Assembly (NCBI RefSeq): GCF_017881085.1
Contig: NZ_JADGRI010000005.1
Location: forward strand, 1 to 48,472
Reading direction: 5' to 3'
Length of the DNA stretch: 48,472 nucleotides
DNA from: Bradyrhizobium sp.
GTDB taxonomy: Bacteria; Pseudomonadota; Alphaproteobacteria; Rhizobiales; Xanthobacteraceae
The first letter of the stretch is position 1, and the number at the start of each line of letters is the position of its first letter. The notes under the pieces are model-generated. The model was given only the letters and a program-made list of their open reading frames with translations. It did no database searches and was not told the DNA's origin. Of this stretch, positions 15,693 through 24,392 are shown in pieces. Position numbers and translations under genes: made by a program.

Positions 15693-16067
15693 ATGTTTTC
15701 GCATGTCATGATCGGCACCAACGACCTTGAAAAAGCAAAATCGTTCTATGATGCGTTGCTGGGCACGCTCGGCGTGCAGCCCGGCAGGGTGGACCGCCAT
15801 CGCATTTTCTACAGGACCAAGACCGGCGTGTTCTCGGTCTCGAAGCCGATCGATGGCAAACCGGCGACGCCTGCCAATGGCGGCACCGTCGGCTTCGTCG
15901 CCGCTTCCCCCGAAGAGGCCGACGCCTGGCACGCCACCGGCGTCGCCAATGGCGGCAAGACCTGCGAAGACCCGCCCGGCGTGCGCGAAGGCCCGCAAGG
16001 CAAACTCTATCTCGCTTACCTGCGCGATCCCGACGGCAATAAGATCTGTGCCTTGCACCGGATGTAA
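15693..16067 (+). CDS. Small VOC-family (glyoxalase/bleomycin-resistance fold) protein
   Basis: A 124-residue protein starting at ATG 15693 after GGGGAGGAAAA. The track ORF begins at 15417, but its first 92 codons cover repeat C and the duplicated sulfatase fragment and are not natural coding. The VOC fold is shown by FSHVMIGTNDLEKAKSFYDA at the start and YLAYLRDPDGNKICALH at the end, the usual first and last strands with metal-ligand positions. Proteins of this size act as lactoylglutathione-lyase-like enzymes, dioxygenases or binding proteins. The substrate cannot be inferred. It stands alone between repeats. Confidence 0.85.
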   Translation: MFSHVMIGTNDLEKAKSFYDALLGTLGVQPGRVDRHRIFYRTKTGVFSVSKPIDGKPATPANGGTVGFVAASPEEADAWHATGVANGGKTCEDPPGVREGPQGKLYLAYLRDPDGNKICALHRM

Positions 16068-16146
16068 CCGCAGGTCGGATCAGCGATAGCGTAATCCGCC
16101 GTTCCTCGTGCGGGTGGCAAATAAGTGCGAGTCGTTTCTGCGCGTC

Positions 16147-16267
16147 ACACCGTGGCGTCCCCGCGAAAGCGGGGACCAACCACAGGCGGTAGCGGGTGCA
16201 CGAAAGCCGTCGAACAGCGTCTTTCACAACAGACGACACGGAGTGTCCCGGCTTTCGCCGGGACGAC
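16147..16267. repeat. Intergenic repeat D with two stable hairpins; likely bidirectional terminator
   Basis: One hairpin is GTCCCCGC-GAAA-GCGGGGAC at 16157-16176, with an 8-bp perfect stem and a GAAA tetraloop. The other is GTCCCGGC-TTTC-GCCGGGAC at 16245-16264. The element lies between convergent VOC and glycosyltransferase genes. No T-run follows either hairpin. Confidence 0.7.
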
Positions 16268-16299
16268 TAAGAGAGCGCCCGCCGCTCAGCGCCTCCCGT

Positions 16300-17367
16300 C
16301 TACTCCGCGCTGCTTACCAGCTTGATGCGTGGTTCGGCGGCTTCCATCAGGCTGCGATAGGCCGCGAGATAGTCGAGCGCCATGCGGCGGGCGGTGAAGC
16401 GGGCTTCGAACTGCTTGCGGATCGCAGGACGGCTCAGGCCCGACAGACGGTCGACCGCAGAGACCGCGCTGGTTTCATCCTCGACGACGAAGCCGGTCAG
16501 CCCGTCCTCGATGATCTCCGCGACCGAGCCGCGGTTGTAGGCGATCACCGGCGCGCCGCACGCCATCGCCTCGATCATGACAAGGCCGAACGGTTCCGGC
16601 CAGTCGATCGGAACCAGTAGCCCGATCGCGCCGCTGAGGAAGTCCGATTTTTCGTGGTCGCCGATCTCGCCGATATATTCGACCAGAGGATGGTCGATCA
16701 GCGGACGGACGATTTCATCGTAATAATCCTGGTCGGCGCGGTCCACCTTGGCGGCAATCTTCAGGGGGATGCCGCATCGGATGGCGATCTTGATGGCGCG
16801 ATCGACACCCTTTTCCGGCGCAATCCGGCCCAGCACGGCCAGATAGCCGGGGGTCACCGGCCGCGGCGTCAGCAGCGCTTCCGGCAGCCCGTGATGGATG
16901 GTGCGCACCCAATTGGCCTGCGGCACCGGGCGCCGCTGGGCGTTCGAGATCGAAATCACCGGGATCGATGAAAATGTCGTGAACACCGGCTGATGCTCCG
17001 GCAGATCGAGCCGGCCGTGCAGGGTGGTCAGAAACGGCGTCGGCTGGCGGGAGAACAGCGAGAAGGGATAATAGTCAAGATGGAAGTGCAGAAAGTCGAA
17101 CTCCTCATCGTCGCATTTTCGCCGTACGCGTTCCAGCATCACCATGTGCAGCGCGTTGGGATCGCGCACCGCGCCGTCGAGGCGCAGCGCCTTCGGCCAG
17201 GTCGCATCCAGCTTGGCGGAGGTCTGGGAGTCGCCGCTGGCGAACAAGGTGACGTCGTTTCCCAGCGCGACCAGTTCCTCGGTCAGCCAGTGCACTACCC
17301 GCTCGGTACCGCCGTACAGTTTAGGGGGAACAGCCTCCGTCAACGGAGCAACCTGCGCGATGCGCAT
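16300..17367 (-). CDS. GT4-family glycosyltransferase
   Basis: A 355-residue GT-B glycosyltransferase. The N-terminal MRIAQVAPLTEAVPPKLYGG with GTERVVHWLTEEL is the acceptor-side Gly loop. The C-terminal donor site carries PEPFGLVMIEAMACGAPVIA, the E-x7-E type motif, and then GSVAEIIEDGLTGFVV. It transfers a sugar from a nucleotide donor in the cytoplasm; donor and acceptor are unknown. The gene is single, transcribed away from an ABC exporter gene, and a GGAAC-N16-CGTT promoter-like sequence lies about 75-100 bases upstream. That links it to the general stress response. Its product could be a stress-induced glycolipid, polysaccharide or glucoside. Confidence 0.9.
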   Translation of the reverse strand: MRIAQVAPLTEAVPPKLYGGTERVVHWLTEELVALGNDVTLFASGDSQTSAKLDATWPKALRLDGAVRDPNALHMVMLERVRRKCDDEEFDFLHFHLDYYPFSLFSRQPTPFLTTLHGRLDLPEHQPVFTTFSSIPVISISNAQRRPVPQANWVRTIHHGLPEALLTPRPVTPGYLAVLGRIAPEKGVDRAIKIAIRCGIPLKIAAKVDRADQDYYDEIVRPLIDHPLVEYIGEIGDHEKSDFLSGAIGLLVPIDWPEPFGLVMIEAMACGAPVIAYNRGSVAEIIEDGLTGFVVEDETSAVSAVDRLSGLSRPAIRKQFEARFTARRMALDYLAAYRSLMEAAEPRIKLVSSAE

Positions 17368-17442
17368 CTCTCACTCTCCTGTTCGTGATCACAATTGAAC
17401 AATCAGCCCTTCGCGGAGTCGGTACCGGCATGCCGAGTCGGG

Positions 17443-17467
17443 AACGTTCTCGCATGTGCGAAGTTCC
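17443..17467 (-). promoter_or_regulatory. Candidate sigma-EcfG (general stress) promoter of the GT4 gene
   Basis: Read on the minus strand, GGAAC (17467-17463) is followed by exactly 16 bases and then CGTT (17446-17443). GGAAC-N16/17-CGTT is the alphaproteobacterial EcfG consensus. Transcription would start near 17436, about 70 bases before the start codon. The segment is almost palindromic, so a weaker plus-strand match (AGTT at the -10 position) also exists. Confidence 0.55.
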
Positions 17468-17651
17468 TTGGAACAGCACACTTCTTCCGTCTCACGGTCT
17501 TCTTGATGCCATCGACCCAGATCAGAGGTTTGACGCGCGCCATGCTGCAAACGCGTAGTAGGGGCAGCGTTGCGGGAACCGCGGGGAAGTATCGATCATT
17601 CAACTACCGGGCTCCGAACCGATAGAGTTCCCTCTCCAACAGGTCTGCCGC

Positions 17652-19415
17652 ATGGACAATCTTTCAGGCTACGCCAACCGTCCGCTTTCGTTCGTGTTGC
17701 GCTATCTGCGCCACCGTCTCGCCGCCCATGTCGTCATTTTGACTTCAGTTGTCGCCGCGGTTGCCTGTTCCGTAGGCACTCAATACGGCGTGAAGTATCT
17801 GGTCGACGGCTTGTCGGCGGGACCTGCCCGCGCCGGCGGCGTGTGGCTGGCACTCATTTTTCTGATGTCGCTGATCGCGGCGGACAATTTCCTCTGGCGG
17901 ATCGCAAGCTGGACCGCGAGCTTCACCTTTGTGGGCGTAACCGGGGATCTGCGCCGTGATATTTTCCGTCATCTCACCGGTCACGCGCCGAGCTATTTTT
18001 CCGACCGGCTGCCGGGCATGCTGACCAGCCGCATCACGGCCACGTCGAACGCAGTTTATACCGTCGAGAACATGGTCGTCTGGAATGTGCTGCCGCCCTG
18101 CATGGCGACGATCGCTGCAATTGCCCTGATCACGACCGTGAGTCCGGTGATGGCTGGGGGTATGATCGTGGTCGCGGGCGTCATGGTGGTTGCGATGTTC
18201 CGTCTGGCGGCCGCCGGCAAGCCTTTGCATGACGATTTCGCCAACAAGGCCGCGGCTGTCGATGGCGAGATGGTCGACGTCATCAATAACATGCCGCTGG
18301 TGCGAGCATTTTGCGGGTTCCGCTTCGAGCACGAGCGCTTCGACGCGACCGTCAGCCGCGAATTGACGGCGCGGGGACGAAGCCTGCGCTATCTGGAAAA
18401 GCTGCGGATCACTCACGCCGCGATAACGGTCGCACTGACCATCGCGCTGCTGGTCTGGGCGATCGTGCTTTGGCAGCACGGCAGCGCCACCACCGGCGAT
18501 GTCGTGCTGGTCTGTACGCTGGGGCTTTCGATTCTGAGCGCGACGCGCGATCTCGCGGTGGCGCTGGTCGACGTGACCCAGCATGTCGCCCGGCTGACCG
18601 AAGCCATCGCCACCCTGCTGCTGCCGCACGAACTCCGTGACCATCCGCAAGCCGAGCCGCTGATAAAGGCGGGGGCGGCGATCGTCTTCAACAAGGTGTC
18701 GTTCCAGTATCCCGGGGGCCTGCAGGTATTCGACAAGTTCAGCCTCCGGCTCAACGCGGGCCAGAGGGTCGGGCTGGTCGGACAGTCCGGCGGCGGCAAA
18801 TCCACCGTGTTCGTCCTGCTGCAGCGTTTCTACGACGTGAACCAGGGGCACATCGCTATCGATGGCCAGAACATTTCCCGGGTCACGCAAGAGAGCCTTC
18901 GCGCGGCGATTTCGGTGGTGCCGCAGGATATTTCGCTGTTCCATCGCTCGATCATGGAAAACATCCGGTACGGACGGCCGGGCGCTACCGACGACGAGGT
19001 GCTGCGTGCGGCCATCGCGGCGCGGTGCGATTTCGTCGAGACCCTGCCGGAAGGTTTGGCGACCCAGGTCGGGGATCGTGGCGTCAAATTGTCGGGCGGG
19101 CAGCGGCAACGCATCGCGATTGCCCGCGCCTTCCTGAAGGACGCGCCGATCCTGCTGCTGGACGAGGCCACCGCAGCGCTTGACAGCGAGTCGGAGGAGG
19201 CGATCCGCGAAGCGCTTGCGCGCCTGATGCGCGGGCGTACAGTGATCGCCATCGCGCATCGGCTGGCAACGCTGCGTAATTTCGATCGGGTCATCATGCT
19301 GCAGGGCGGCCGGATCATCGAGGATGGACCGCCCGATCGTCTCATGCAGGGCGGCGGCCCGTACCGGGAACTGGTGGCGCGGGAGATGAACCGGCTGGCG
19401 ACGCATGCGGCCTGA
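17652..19415 (+). CDS. ABC exporter, fused permease-ATPase half-transporter
   Basis: A 587-residue type I exporter half-molecule that should work as a homodimer. The N-terminal membrane domain covers about residues 20-320 with roughly six helices. The ATPase domain follows: Walker A GQSGGGKST at 377-385, Q-loop VPQDISLF, signature LSGGQRQRIAIARAF, Walker B ILLLDEATAALD with Asp504/Glu505, and switch His in IAIAHRL. The family exports lipids, glycolipids, peptides or drugs (MsbA-like, NdvA-like). Divergent arrangement with a glycosyltransferase gene suggests a glycoconjugate, but this is inference. The intergenic 284 bases hold the EcfG-like promoter and no other recognisable element. Confidence 0.92.
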   Translation: MDNLSGYANRPLSFVLRYLRHRLAAHVVILTSVVAAVACSVGTQYGVKYLVDGLSAGPARAGGVWLALIFLMSLIAADNFLWRIASWTASFTFVGVTGDLRRDIFRHLTGHAPSYFSDRLPGMLTSRITATSNAVYTVENMVVWNVLPPCMATIAAIALITTVSPVMAGGMIVVAGVMVVAMFRLAAAGKPLHDDFANKAAAVDGEMVDVINNMPLVRAFCGFRFEHERFDATVSRELTARGRSLRYLEKLRITHAAITVALTIALLVWAIVLWQHGSATTGDVVLVCTLGLSILSATRDLAVALVDVTQHVARLTEAIATLLLPHELRDHPQAEPLIKAGAAIVFNKVSFQYPGGLQVFDKFSLRLNAGQRVGLVGQSGGGKSTVFVLLQRFYDVNQGHIAIDGQNISRVTQESLRAAISVVPQDISLFHRSIMENIRYGRPGATDDEVLRAAIAARCDFVETLPEGLATQVGDRGVKLSGGQRQRIAIARAFLKDAPILLLDEATAALDSESEEAIREALARLMRGRTVIAIAHRLATLRNFDRVIMLQGGRIIEDGPPDRLMQGGGPYRELVAREMNRLATHAA

Positions 19416-19485
19416 GGTCGTCAGCGATTGTTCTGAGTTGCGTACCGTCGCGCGAAATACGCAAGCAACCGGCCAAGGTCACCCA

Positions 19486-21684
19486 ATGGCAATTGAAGCT
19501 CTCTCTCAAACGACGATTCGCGAGACCGACATCGTACTGGAATCGCCGTTCTATATTCCGATGACCGGGCCCGCGGCGCGGCCGCGGCGCTCGCTCAAGC
19601 ACGACAACACCTTCATCGTGCTCGACAGCCATGGCGACATCGGCGCTTCCGCCGGCGGACCGGACGGGCTGTTCAACACCGACACCCGTTATCTGGCCCG
19701 GCTGGAACTCGTGCTGGACGAGCTGCAGCCGCTGCTGCTCGGCTCGAACTTGCGCGATGACAATTCCGCCCTGACGGTCGATCTCACCAATCCCGACGTC
19801 TATCGCCAGGGGCGGATCGTGCTGCAGAGGGACATGCTGCACATCGTGCGCACCATCTTCCTGTGGTGCGGCACCGCCTATCAGCGGATCGGCGTGCAGA
19901 ACCATGGCGACCGGCCAGCGAGTTTTGACATGACGCTGCTGTTCGACAACGACTTCGCCGATCTGTTCGAAGTGCGCGGCGAGAAGCGCCCGCGCCGGGG
20001 CGTCGGCTCCAGCAAAATGCTCGGCCCCGCCCACGTCCTGCTCGAATACAGGGGGCTCGACGATGAAGCGCGCGCCACGGCGCTGCATTTCGATCCCCGG
20101 CCGACGCGGCTTGCGGTGAATTCGGCGACCTATCATTTCGATCTGGCGCCGCAGCAGGTCGCTTCGCTGTTCGTCGCCGTATCGTGCAACAAGCCGGCCG
20201 GGTTCAGTCCGGCGCCGTTCTTTCGCGGATTGCTGGCGCATCGCCGCGAAATGCGCCGATCGACATTGGGCGCCACCTGCGTAGAAACTTCAAACGATAT
20301 CTTCAACGAGGTGCTGTGCCAGTCAATGGCCGACCTCAACATGCTGATGACGGACACGCCGCAGGGACGATATCCCTATGCGGGCATCCCCTGGTATTCG
20401 ACGACCTTCGGCCGCGACGGAATCATCACCGCGCTGCAAATGTTGTGGATCGATCCGCGGGTGGCCCGCGGCGTGCTGCGGCGGCTCGCCTTCTATCAGG
20501 CGAAGTCGGTCGATCCGCTCGCCGACGCCGAACCCGGCAAGATCCTGCACGAGATGCGCGGCGGCGAGATGGCTGATCTGCGCGAGGTGCCGTTCGCGCA
20601 ATATTACGGCAGCGTCGATGCGACGCCGCTGTTCGTGCTGCTGGCCGGCCTCTATGTCGAGCGCACCGGCGACGACGAGACGCTCGCGGAGCTGTGGCCT
20701 TCGATGGAAGCCGCGCTGCAGTGGATCGACGGGCCCGGCGATCCCGACCGGGACGGCTTCGTCGAGTACCGGCGCGCATCGGAACAGGGCCTCGCCAATC
20801 AGGGCTGGAAGGATTCCTACGACGCGATCTTTCATGCCGACGGTCGCTTGGCGGAAGGCTACATCGCGCTTGCCGAAGTGCAGGGCTACGTGTTCGCGGC
20901 CAAGCGGCTGGCGGCGCGCTGCGCCTTGCGCCTCGGACTTGCGCAAAAGGCCGGGCAACTCGCGACCGAGGCGCAAACGCTTGCCGCACGGTTCGAAGAG
21001 GCCTTCTGGTGCGACGATCTCGGGACCTATGCGCTCGCGCTCGACGGCGAAAAGAAGCCGTGCCGGGTGCGGACCTCGAATGCCGGGCAACTCCTGTTCA
21101 CCGGCATCATCCGCCCGGAGCGCGCCCGAATGGTCGCCGCCGATCTGATGCGGCCGCATTTCTTCACGGGCTGGGGCATCCGCACCGTGGCGCAGGGCGA
21201 AGCGCGCTACAATCCGATGTCCTACCATAATGGCTCGATATGGCCGCACGACAACGCCCTGATTGCGCTCGGACTTGCGCGTTACGGGCTGAAGCATTCG
21301 GTCGAGTGTGTGTTCAAGGGCCTGTTCGACGCCGCCGCCTACATGGATTTGCGGCGGCTTCCAGAGCTGTTTTGCGGATTCCGGCGTGAGAAGGAGCGCG
21401 GACCGACGCTGTACCCCGTCGCCTGCGCGCCGCAGGCCTGGGCGAGCGCGACGCCGTTCACGCTGCTGGAAGCGGCGCTCGGCCTCGAATTCGATGTTCA
21501 GCGCGGCGAAATTCGGCTGCGCAATCCGCGCCTGCCGGCATTCCTCAACGAGGTGGTGCTGCGCGATCTGCGACTGGGACCCTCAAGCGTCGATCTTCGG
21601 GTCAGCCGCCACGGCGAGGAGGTCGCGCTGGAGGTGCTGCGCACGCGCGGCCAGATCCAGGTGTCGATCGTCCTGGCGCATTGA
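19486..21684 (+). CDS. Glycogen debranching-type amylo-alpha-1,6-glucosidase
   Basis: A 732-residue protein from ATG 19486; the track start at 19405 would overlap the exporter gene and adds an unlikely leader. The N-terminal beta-rich domain (SLKHDNTFIVLDSHGDIGAS, then GLFNTDTRYLA) matches the GDE_N_bis type domain. The C-terminal (alpha/alpha)6 glucosidase domain has YPYAGIPWYSTTFGRDGIIT around residue 309 and YNPMSYHNGSIWPHDNALIA near the end, typical of amylo-alpha-1,6-glucosidases. It may trim alpha-1,6 branches or act on another alpha-glucoside. It follows the exporter gene by 70 bases and could share its transcript. A glycogen synthase gene lies 15 kb away. Confidence 0.88.
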   Translation: MAIEALSQTTIRETDIVLESPFYIPMTGPAARPRRSLKHDNTFIVLDSHGDIGASAGGPDGLFNTDTRYLARLELVLDELQPLLLGSNLRDDNSALTVDLTNPDVYRQGRIVLQRDMLHIVRTIFLWCGTAYQRIGVQNHGDRPASFDMTLLFDNDFADLFEVRGEKRPRRGVGSSKMLGPAHVLLEYRGLDDEARATALHFDPRPTRLAVNSATYHFDLAPQQVASLFVAVSCNKPAGFSPAPFFRGLLAHRREMRRSTLGATCVETSNDIFNEVLCQSMADLNMLMTDTPQGRYPYAGIPWYSTTFGRDGIITALQMLWIDPRVARGVLRRLAFYQAKSVDPLADAEPGKILHEMRGGEMADLREVPFAQYYGSVDATPLFVLLAGLYVERTGDDETLAELWPSMEAALQWIDGPGDPDRDGFVEYRRASEQGLANQGWKDSYDAIFHADGRLAEGYIALAEVQGYVFAAKRLAARCALRLGLAQKAGQLATEAQTLAARFEEAFWCDDLGTYALALDGEKKPCRVRTSNAGQLLFTGIIRPERARMVAADLMRPHFFTGWGIRTVAQGEARYNPMSYHNGSIWPHDNALIALGLARYGLKHSVECVFKGLFDAAAYMDLRRLPELFCGFRREKERGPTLYPVACAPQAWASATPFTLLEAALGLEFDVQRGEIRLRNPRLPAFLNEVVLRDLRLGPSSVDLRVSRHGEEVALEVLRTRGQIQVSIVLAH

Positions 21685-21711
21685 AGGCGGCGCTCGACCG
21701 GAGGAGGCCTT

Positions 21712-22170
21712 ATGCGCGCAAGACACCTGTTTATGTGCGTTGCCGTCGCGTTCGCGGCGTTGCCGGCCGCCATGTCGTGGGCTCAAGATCCCCCGGTGGC
21801 GCCGAAAACGCCGGCGCCGCCGCCTTCCGTCACCATTATCGCCGCTAGGGAGGCGCACGGGGTGCTCGGCCGCGACGTCCGCAGCCCGGCGGATGAGGAC
21901 ATGGGGCATATCGTTGACGTGATCGTCGATCGTGCCGGCGTGGTGCGCGCGGCCGTCATCGACTTCGGCGGCTTTCTCGGCGTCGGCAGCCGGAAGATCG
22001 TCGTCGACTGGAACGCGCTGCATTTCGGGCATGTCGCTGACAAGGGCGACAGCATCACGCTTGAATTGACGAAGGAGCAGGTGAACGCCGCGCCTGAATA
22101 CAAGGAGGACACGCCGATCGTAGTGCTTGGCGCGGCGGGCAGCCTGGCGCCCTGGCAATTTGACCATTGA
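21712..22170 (+). CDS. Periplasmic PRC-barrel domain protein
   Basis: A 152-residue exported protein. The signal peptide is residues 1-24, with probable cleavage at SWA-QD, followed by a Pro/Ala-rich linker. The single PRC-barrel spans about residues 50-130: AREAHGVLGRDVRSP, MGHIVDVIVDRAG, then IDFGGFLGVGSRKIVVDW. PRC barrels are small beta folds seen in RimM, photosynthetic reaction-centre H subunit and many stress-related envelope proteins in rhizobia. A GGAGGAGG site precedes the ATG. It lies 27 bases after the debranching gene and 18 before the MFS gene, so one operon is likely. Molecular role unknown. Confidence 0.88.
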   Translation: MRARHLFMCVAVAFAALPAAMSWAQDPPVAPKTPAPPPSVTIIAAREAHGVLGRDVRSPADEDMGHIVDVIVDRAGVVRAAVIDFGGFLGVGSRKIVVDWNALHFGHVADKGDSITLELTKEQVNAAPEYKEDTPIVVLGAAGSLAPWQFDH

Positions 22171-22188
22171 CCCCGGAGAAGCAAACTG

Positions 22189-23502
22189 TTGGTGCGCTCG
22201 TCCAGACAGTCGCCCGATCGGATTGACGACCGCGGCGCCCGGGCCAACGTCCGCGGCGGCGATCCCGTGCTGCCGAGGGAGCCGGAGGTGCGCAGGTCAC
22301 CGGCGCCGTCTCGGCAGAGCTTGCGCGGTCTCGACTGGTTCATCTTCTTTCTCGCGGACGTGCAGACCGGGTTCGGTCCGTTCATCGCGGTTTACCTCAC
22401 GACACAAAAATGGACCCAGGTCGAGATCGGTCTTGTACTGTCGATCGGCGGTCTGGTCGCCCTGATCGGGCAAATGCCGGGCGGGGCCATCGTCGACGCC
22501 GCCCGTTCCGAGCGGCTGGTCGCCGGCCTCGCAGTGGCAACGATCGGCACCTGCGCGCTGGCCTATGCCGCCTGGCCGATCTTTCCGGTGGTGGTGGCCG
22601 CGGCGACCCTGCACGCCGCCGCCAGTTGCGTGCTCGGTCCGGCGATTGCGGCGATCAGCCTCGGCCTGGTCGGGCCGTTTGCGATTGGCGAACGGTTCGG
22701 ACGCAACGCCCGCTACGCGTCGCTCGGAAATGGCGTCGCGGCAGCCGTGATGGGCACGTGCGGCTACCTGCTGTCGAGCCGTTCGGTGTTTCTCGTCACC
22801 TTCCTGCTGGCGATTCCGACCCTGCTGGCGCTGGGGCGGATTCGCGAGCGCGAAATCGACGCGGCCCGCGCGCACGGCGCCATGGCGCGTGATGCGTCCG
22901 ACGCCAGCGCCACCAGCGTTCTCCGTCTGCTGCGCCAGCGCCCCCTGCTCATCTTCGCCGGCAGCGTGTTGCTGCTGCAACTCGCCAACGCGGCGATGCT
23001 GCCGCTGATGGCGGGCGTGGTTACGACCCGCTCGAGCCAGTGGGCGCCGGTGCTGATCGCCGCCTGCATCGTGGTGCCGCAAGCCATCGTGGCGCTGACG
23101 TCGCCGTGGGTCGGACGAACGGCACAGCTATGGGGTCGACGGCCGCTGCTGCTCTTGGGTTTCGCGGCGCTGGCTGTTCGCGGCGTACTGTTCGCCACCG
23201 TGAGCGATCCATACCTGCTGGTCGCGGTGCAGGTGTTCGATGGCATTACCGCTTCGGTCTTCAGCGTGATGATACCGTTGACCGTCGCCGACGTTGCCTT
23301 CGGAAGCGGTCACTTCAATCTGGCGCAGGGCATCGTCGGCACGGCGACCGGCATCGGGGCTTCGCTCAGCACCGTGCTGGCGGGTTACGTCAGCGACAGG
23401 TTCGGCAGCAGTATCGCGTTCACGGGACTTGCATGCGTGGCGGCCACGGGCCTCGTCATGATCTGGCTGGTGATGCCGGAGACGCGGCGGAGTCCGAACT
23501 GA
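22189..23502 (+). CDS. MFS transporter
   Basis: A 437-residue inner-membrane protein with about 12 hydrophobic segments after a 45-residue basic N-terminal tail. The loop after helix 2 reads GQMPGGAIVDAARSERLVAG, a form of the MFS GxxxD-R motif. Substrate cannot be predicted. The start is TTG at 22189 (or GTG at 22192), with GGAGAAG 7-13 bases upstream. It is the last gene of the exporter-debranching-PRC group and is followed by a strong hairpin shared with the convergent fixK2 gene. Confidence 0.85.
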   Translation: MVRSSRQSPDRIDDRGARANVRGGDPVLPREPEVRRSPAPSRQSLRGLDWFIFFLADVQTGFGPFIAVYLTTQKWTQVEIGLVLSIGGLVALIGQMPGGAIVDAARSERLVAGLAVATIGTCALAYAAWPIFPVVVAAATLHAAASCVLGPAIAAISLGLVGPFAIGERFGRNARYASLGNGVAAAVMGTCGYLLSSRSVFLVTFLLAIPTLLALGRIREREIDAARAHGAMARDASDASATSVLRLLRQRPLLIFAGSVLLLQLANAAMLPLMAGVVTTRSSQWAPVLIAACIVVPQAIVALTSPWVGRTAQLWGRRPLLLLGFAALAVRGVLFATVSDPYLLVAVQVFDGITASVFSVMIPLTVADVAFGSGHFNLAQGIVGTATGIGASLSTVLAGYVSDRFGSSIAFTGLACVAATGLVMIWLVMPETRRSPN

Positions 23503-23518
23503 TCGGGCCGGAATACGA

Positions 23519-23544
23519 AAACGCCGGCCCAACGGCCGGCGTTT
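23519..23544. terminator. Bidirectional terminator between MFS and fixK2
   Basis: AAACGCCGGCC-CAAC-GGCCGGCGTTT is a perfect 11-bp inverted repeat with a 4-base loop. A-rich bases on one flank and T-rich bases on the other serve both strands. It lies between two convergent genes. Confidence 0.85.
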
Positions 23545-23575
23545 GAAACGGGATCAGACGAGAAACTTGGCTCGC

Positions 23576-24271
23576 TTATGCGTCCAGCGTGCGTAGCTTC
23601 TGGCGGTTGCGGAGCACGATCTGGCGTGCGCCGGAAAATCCGAGAATTCCCTGGCTGTGGAGCTGCGAAAGCGCCCTCGAGACGGTTTCCAGCGTAAGGC
23701 CGAGATAATCGCCGATATCCCTGCGGCACATCGGCAGCGCCATCATGCCCGCAACGGCGAGCCGGCCGTCCATTTCCAGGAGGAAGGTGGCCACCCGCTC
23801 CATCGCCGTCTTGCGTCCGAGCAGCAGCATATGGTCTTCCGCATGCCGGAGATCGCCGGCGGTCATGGCCCAGAGCTTGCGCGCGACCTGGACATCGACG
23901 CCTGCTGCCTGTTCGAGGCTGCGGCGCTTCACCAGCCGCACGGTGGTATCGATGATGGCTTCCGCGGCCAGCCGGTGAATGGTTCCGGATTCGAGGCCGA
24001 AAACATCGCCCGGAAGGTGGAATGCGCCGATCTGGCGGCGTCCGTCGGACAGCAGCTTGTAGCTGCGAACCGCGCCTGTAATTACCTGGTAAACGTATTC
24101 CGCAGGTTCATCCTCGCCGTAGATTTCCTCGTCCTTCTTGTAGGAAAATTCCGTTGCGACGAGACCCGCATGACCGGTAACCGCGCCGAACTGGTCGGGG
24201 GCAGGAGCGGGGAAGGCGACGGGGCTGACCTTGTGGCCGATAACCGAGGTGCTGAGGGATTGGGTAAGCAT
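23576..24271 (-). CDS. fixK2: FixK2-type Crp/Fnr-family regulator
   Basis: A 231-residue Crp/Fnr regulator. The cyclic-nucleotide-like beta barrel covers about residues 40-120 and the helix-turn-helix is MCRRDIGDYLGLTLETVSRA (181-200), where Glu195 and Arg199 of ETVSR read the TTGA half-site. The N-terminal Fe-S cysteines of Fnr are absent, so it does not sense oxygen by a cluster. The single cysteine, Cys182, aligns with the redox-sensitive Cys183 of Bradyrhizobium FixK2. It should activate fixNOQP, fixGHIS and other TTGA-N6-TCAA promoters when FixJ-phosphate induces it. An AGGAGA site is well placed. A GTAAGTAG element lies 84 bases upstream. Confidence 0.93.
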   Translation of the reverse strand: MLTQSLSTSVIGHKVSPVAFPAPAPDQFGAVTGHAGLVATEFSYKKDEEIYGEDEPAEYVYQVITGAVRSYKLLSDGRRQIGAFHLPGDVFGLESGTIHRLAAEAIIDTTVRLVKRRSLEQAAGVDVQVARKLWAMTAGDLRHAEDHMLLLGRKTAMERVATFLLEMDGRLAVAGMMALPMCRRDIGDYLGLTLETVSRALSQLHSQGILGFSGARQIVLRNRQKLRTLDA

Positions 24272-24354
24272 TTTGCCATCTCCTGTGCGGCGGATGGCGA
24301 ATGGGTACCGGGGATTTTCGGGGCTGGAAATTTCGCGAGATATCTTAAGGGGAA

Positions 24355-24362
24355 CTACTTAC
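24355..24362 (-). promoter_or_regulatory. Candidate FixJ-binding element upstream of fixK2
   Basis: Read on the minus strand this is GTAAGTAG, matching the GTAMGTAG element described for phosphorylated FixJ. It lies 84-91 bases upstream of the fixK2 start, in the 121-base gap after the receiver gene. This is the expected place for FixJ activation. Confidence 0.6.
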
Positions 24363-24392
24363 GTATATTACCGGAGGTGGCCGTTCCAGGCC

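Noticed and set aside
17570-17595. GGAAC-N17-CATT as an EcfG promoter for the ABC exporter
   Set aside because: The -10 element lacks the conserved G of CGTT; too weak to list beside the exact minus-strand match.
17403-17603. A 66-residue minus-strand ORF upstream of the glycosyltransferase gene
   Set aside because: No domain, no good ribosome-binding site, and it covers the EcfG-like promoter; a plus-strand ORF of similar length exists in the same bases.
24329-24338. AATTTCGCGA shared by the fixK2 upstream region and the fixL-usp gap (27216-27225)
   Set aside because: The same 10-mer also occurs at 13407-13416 before the unrelated sulfatase gene, so it does not look like a fix-specific regulatory motif.
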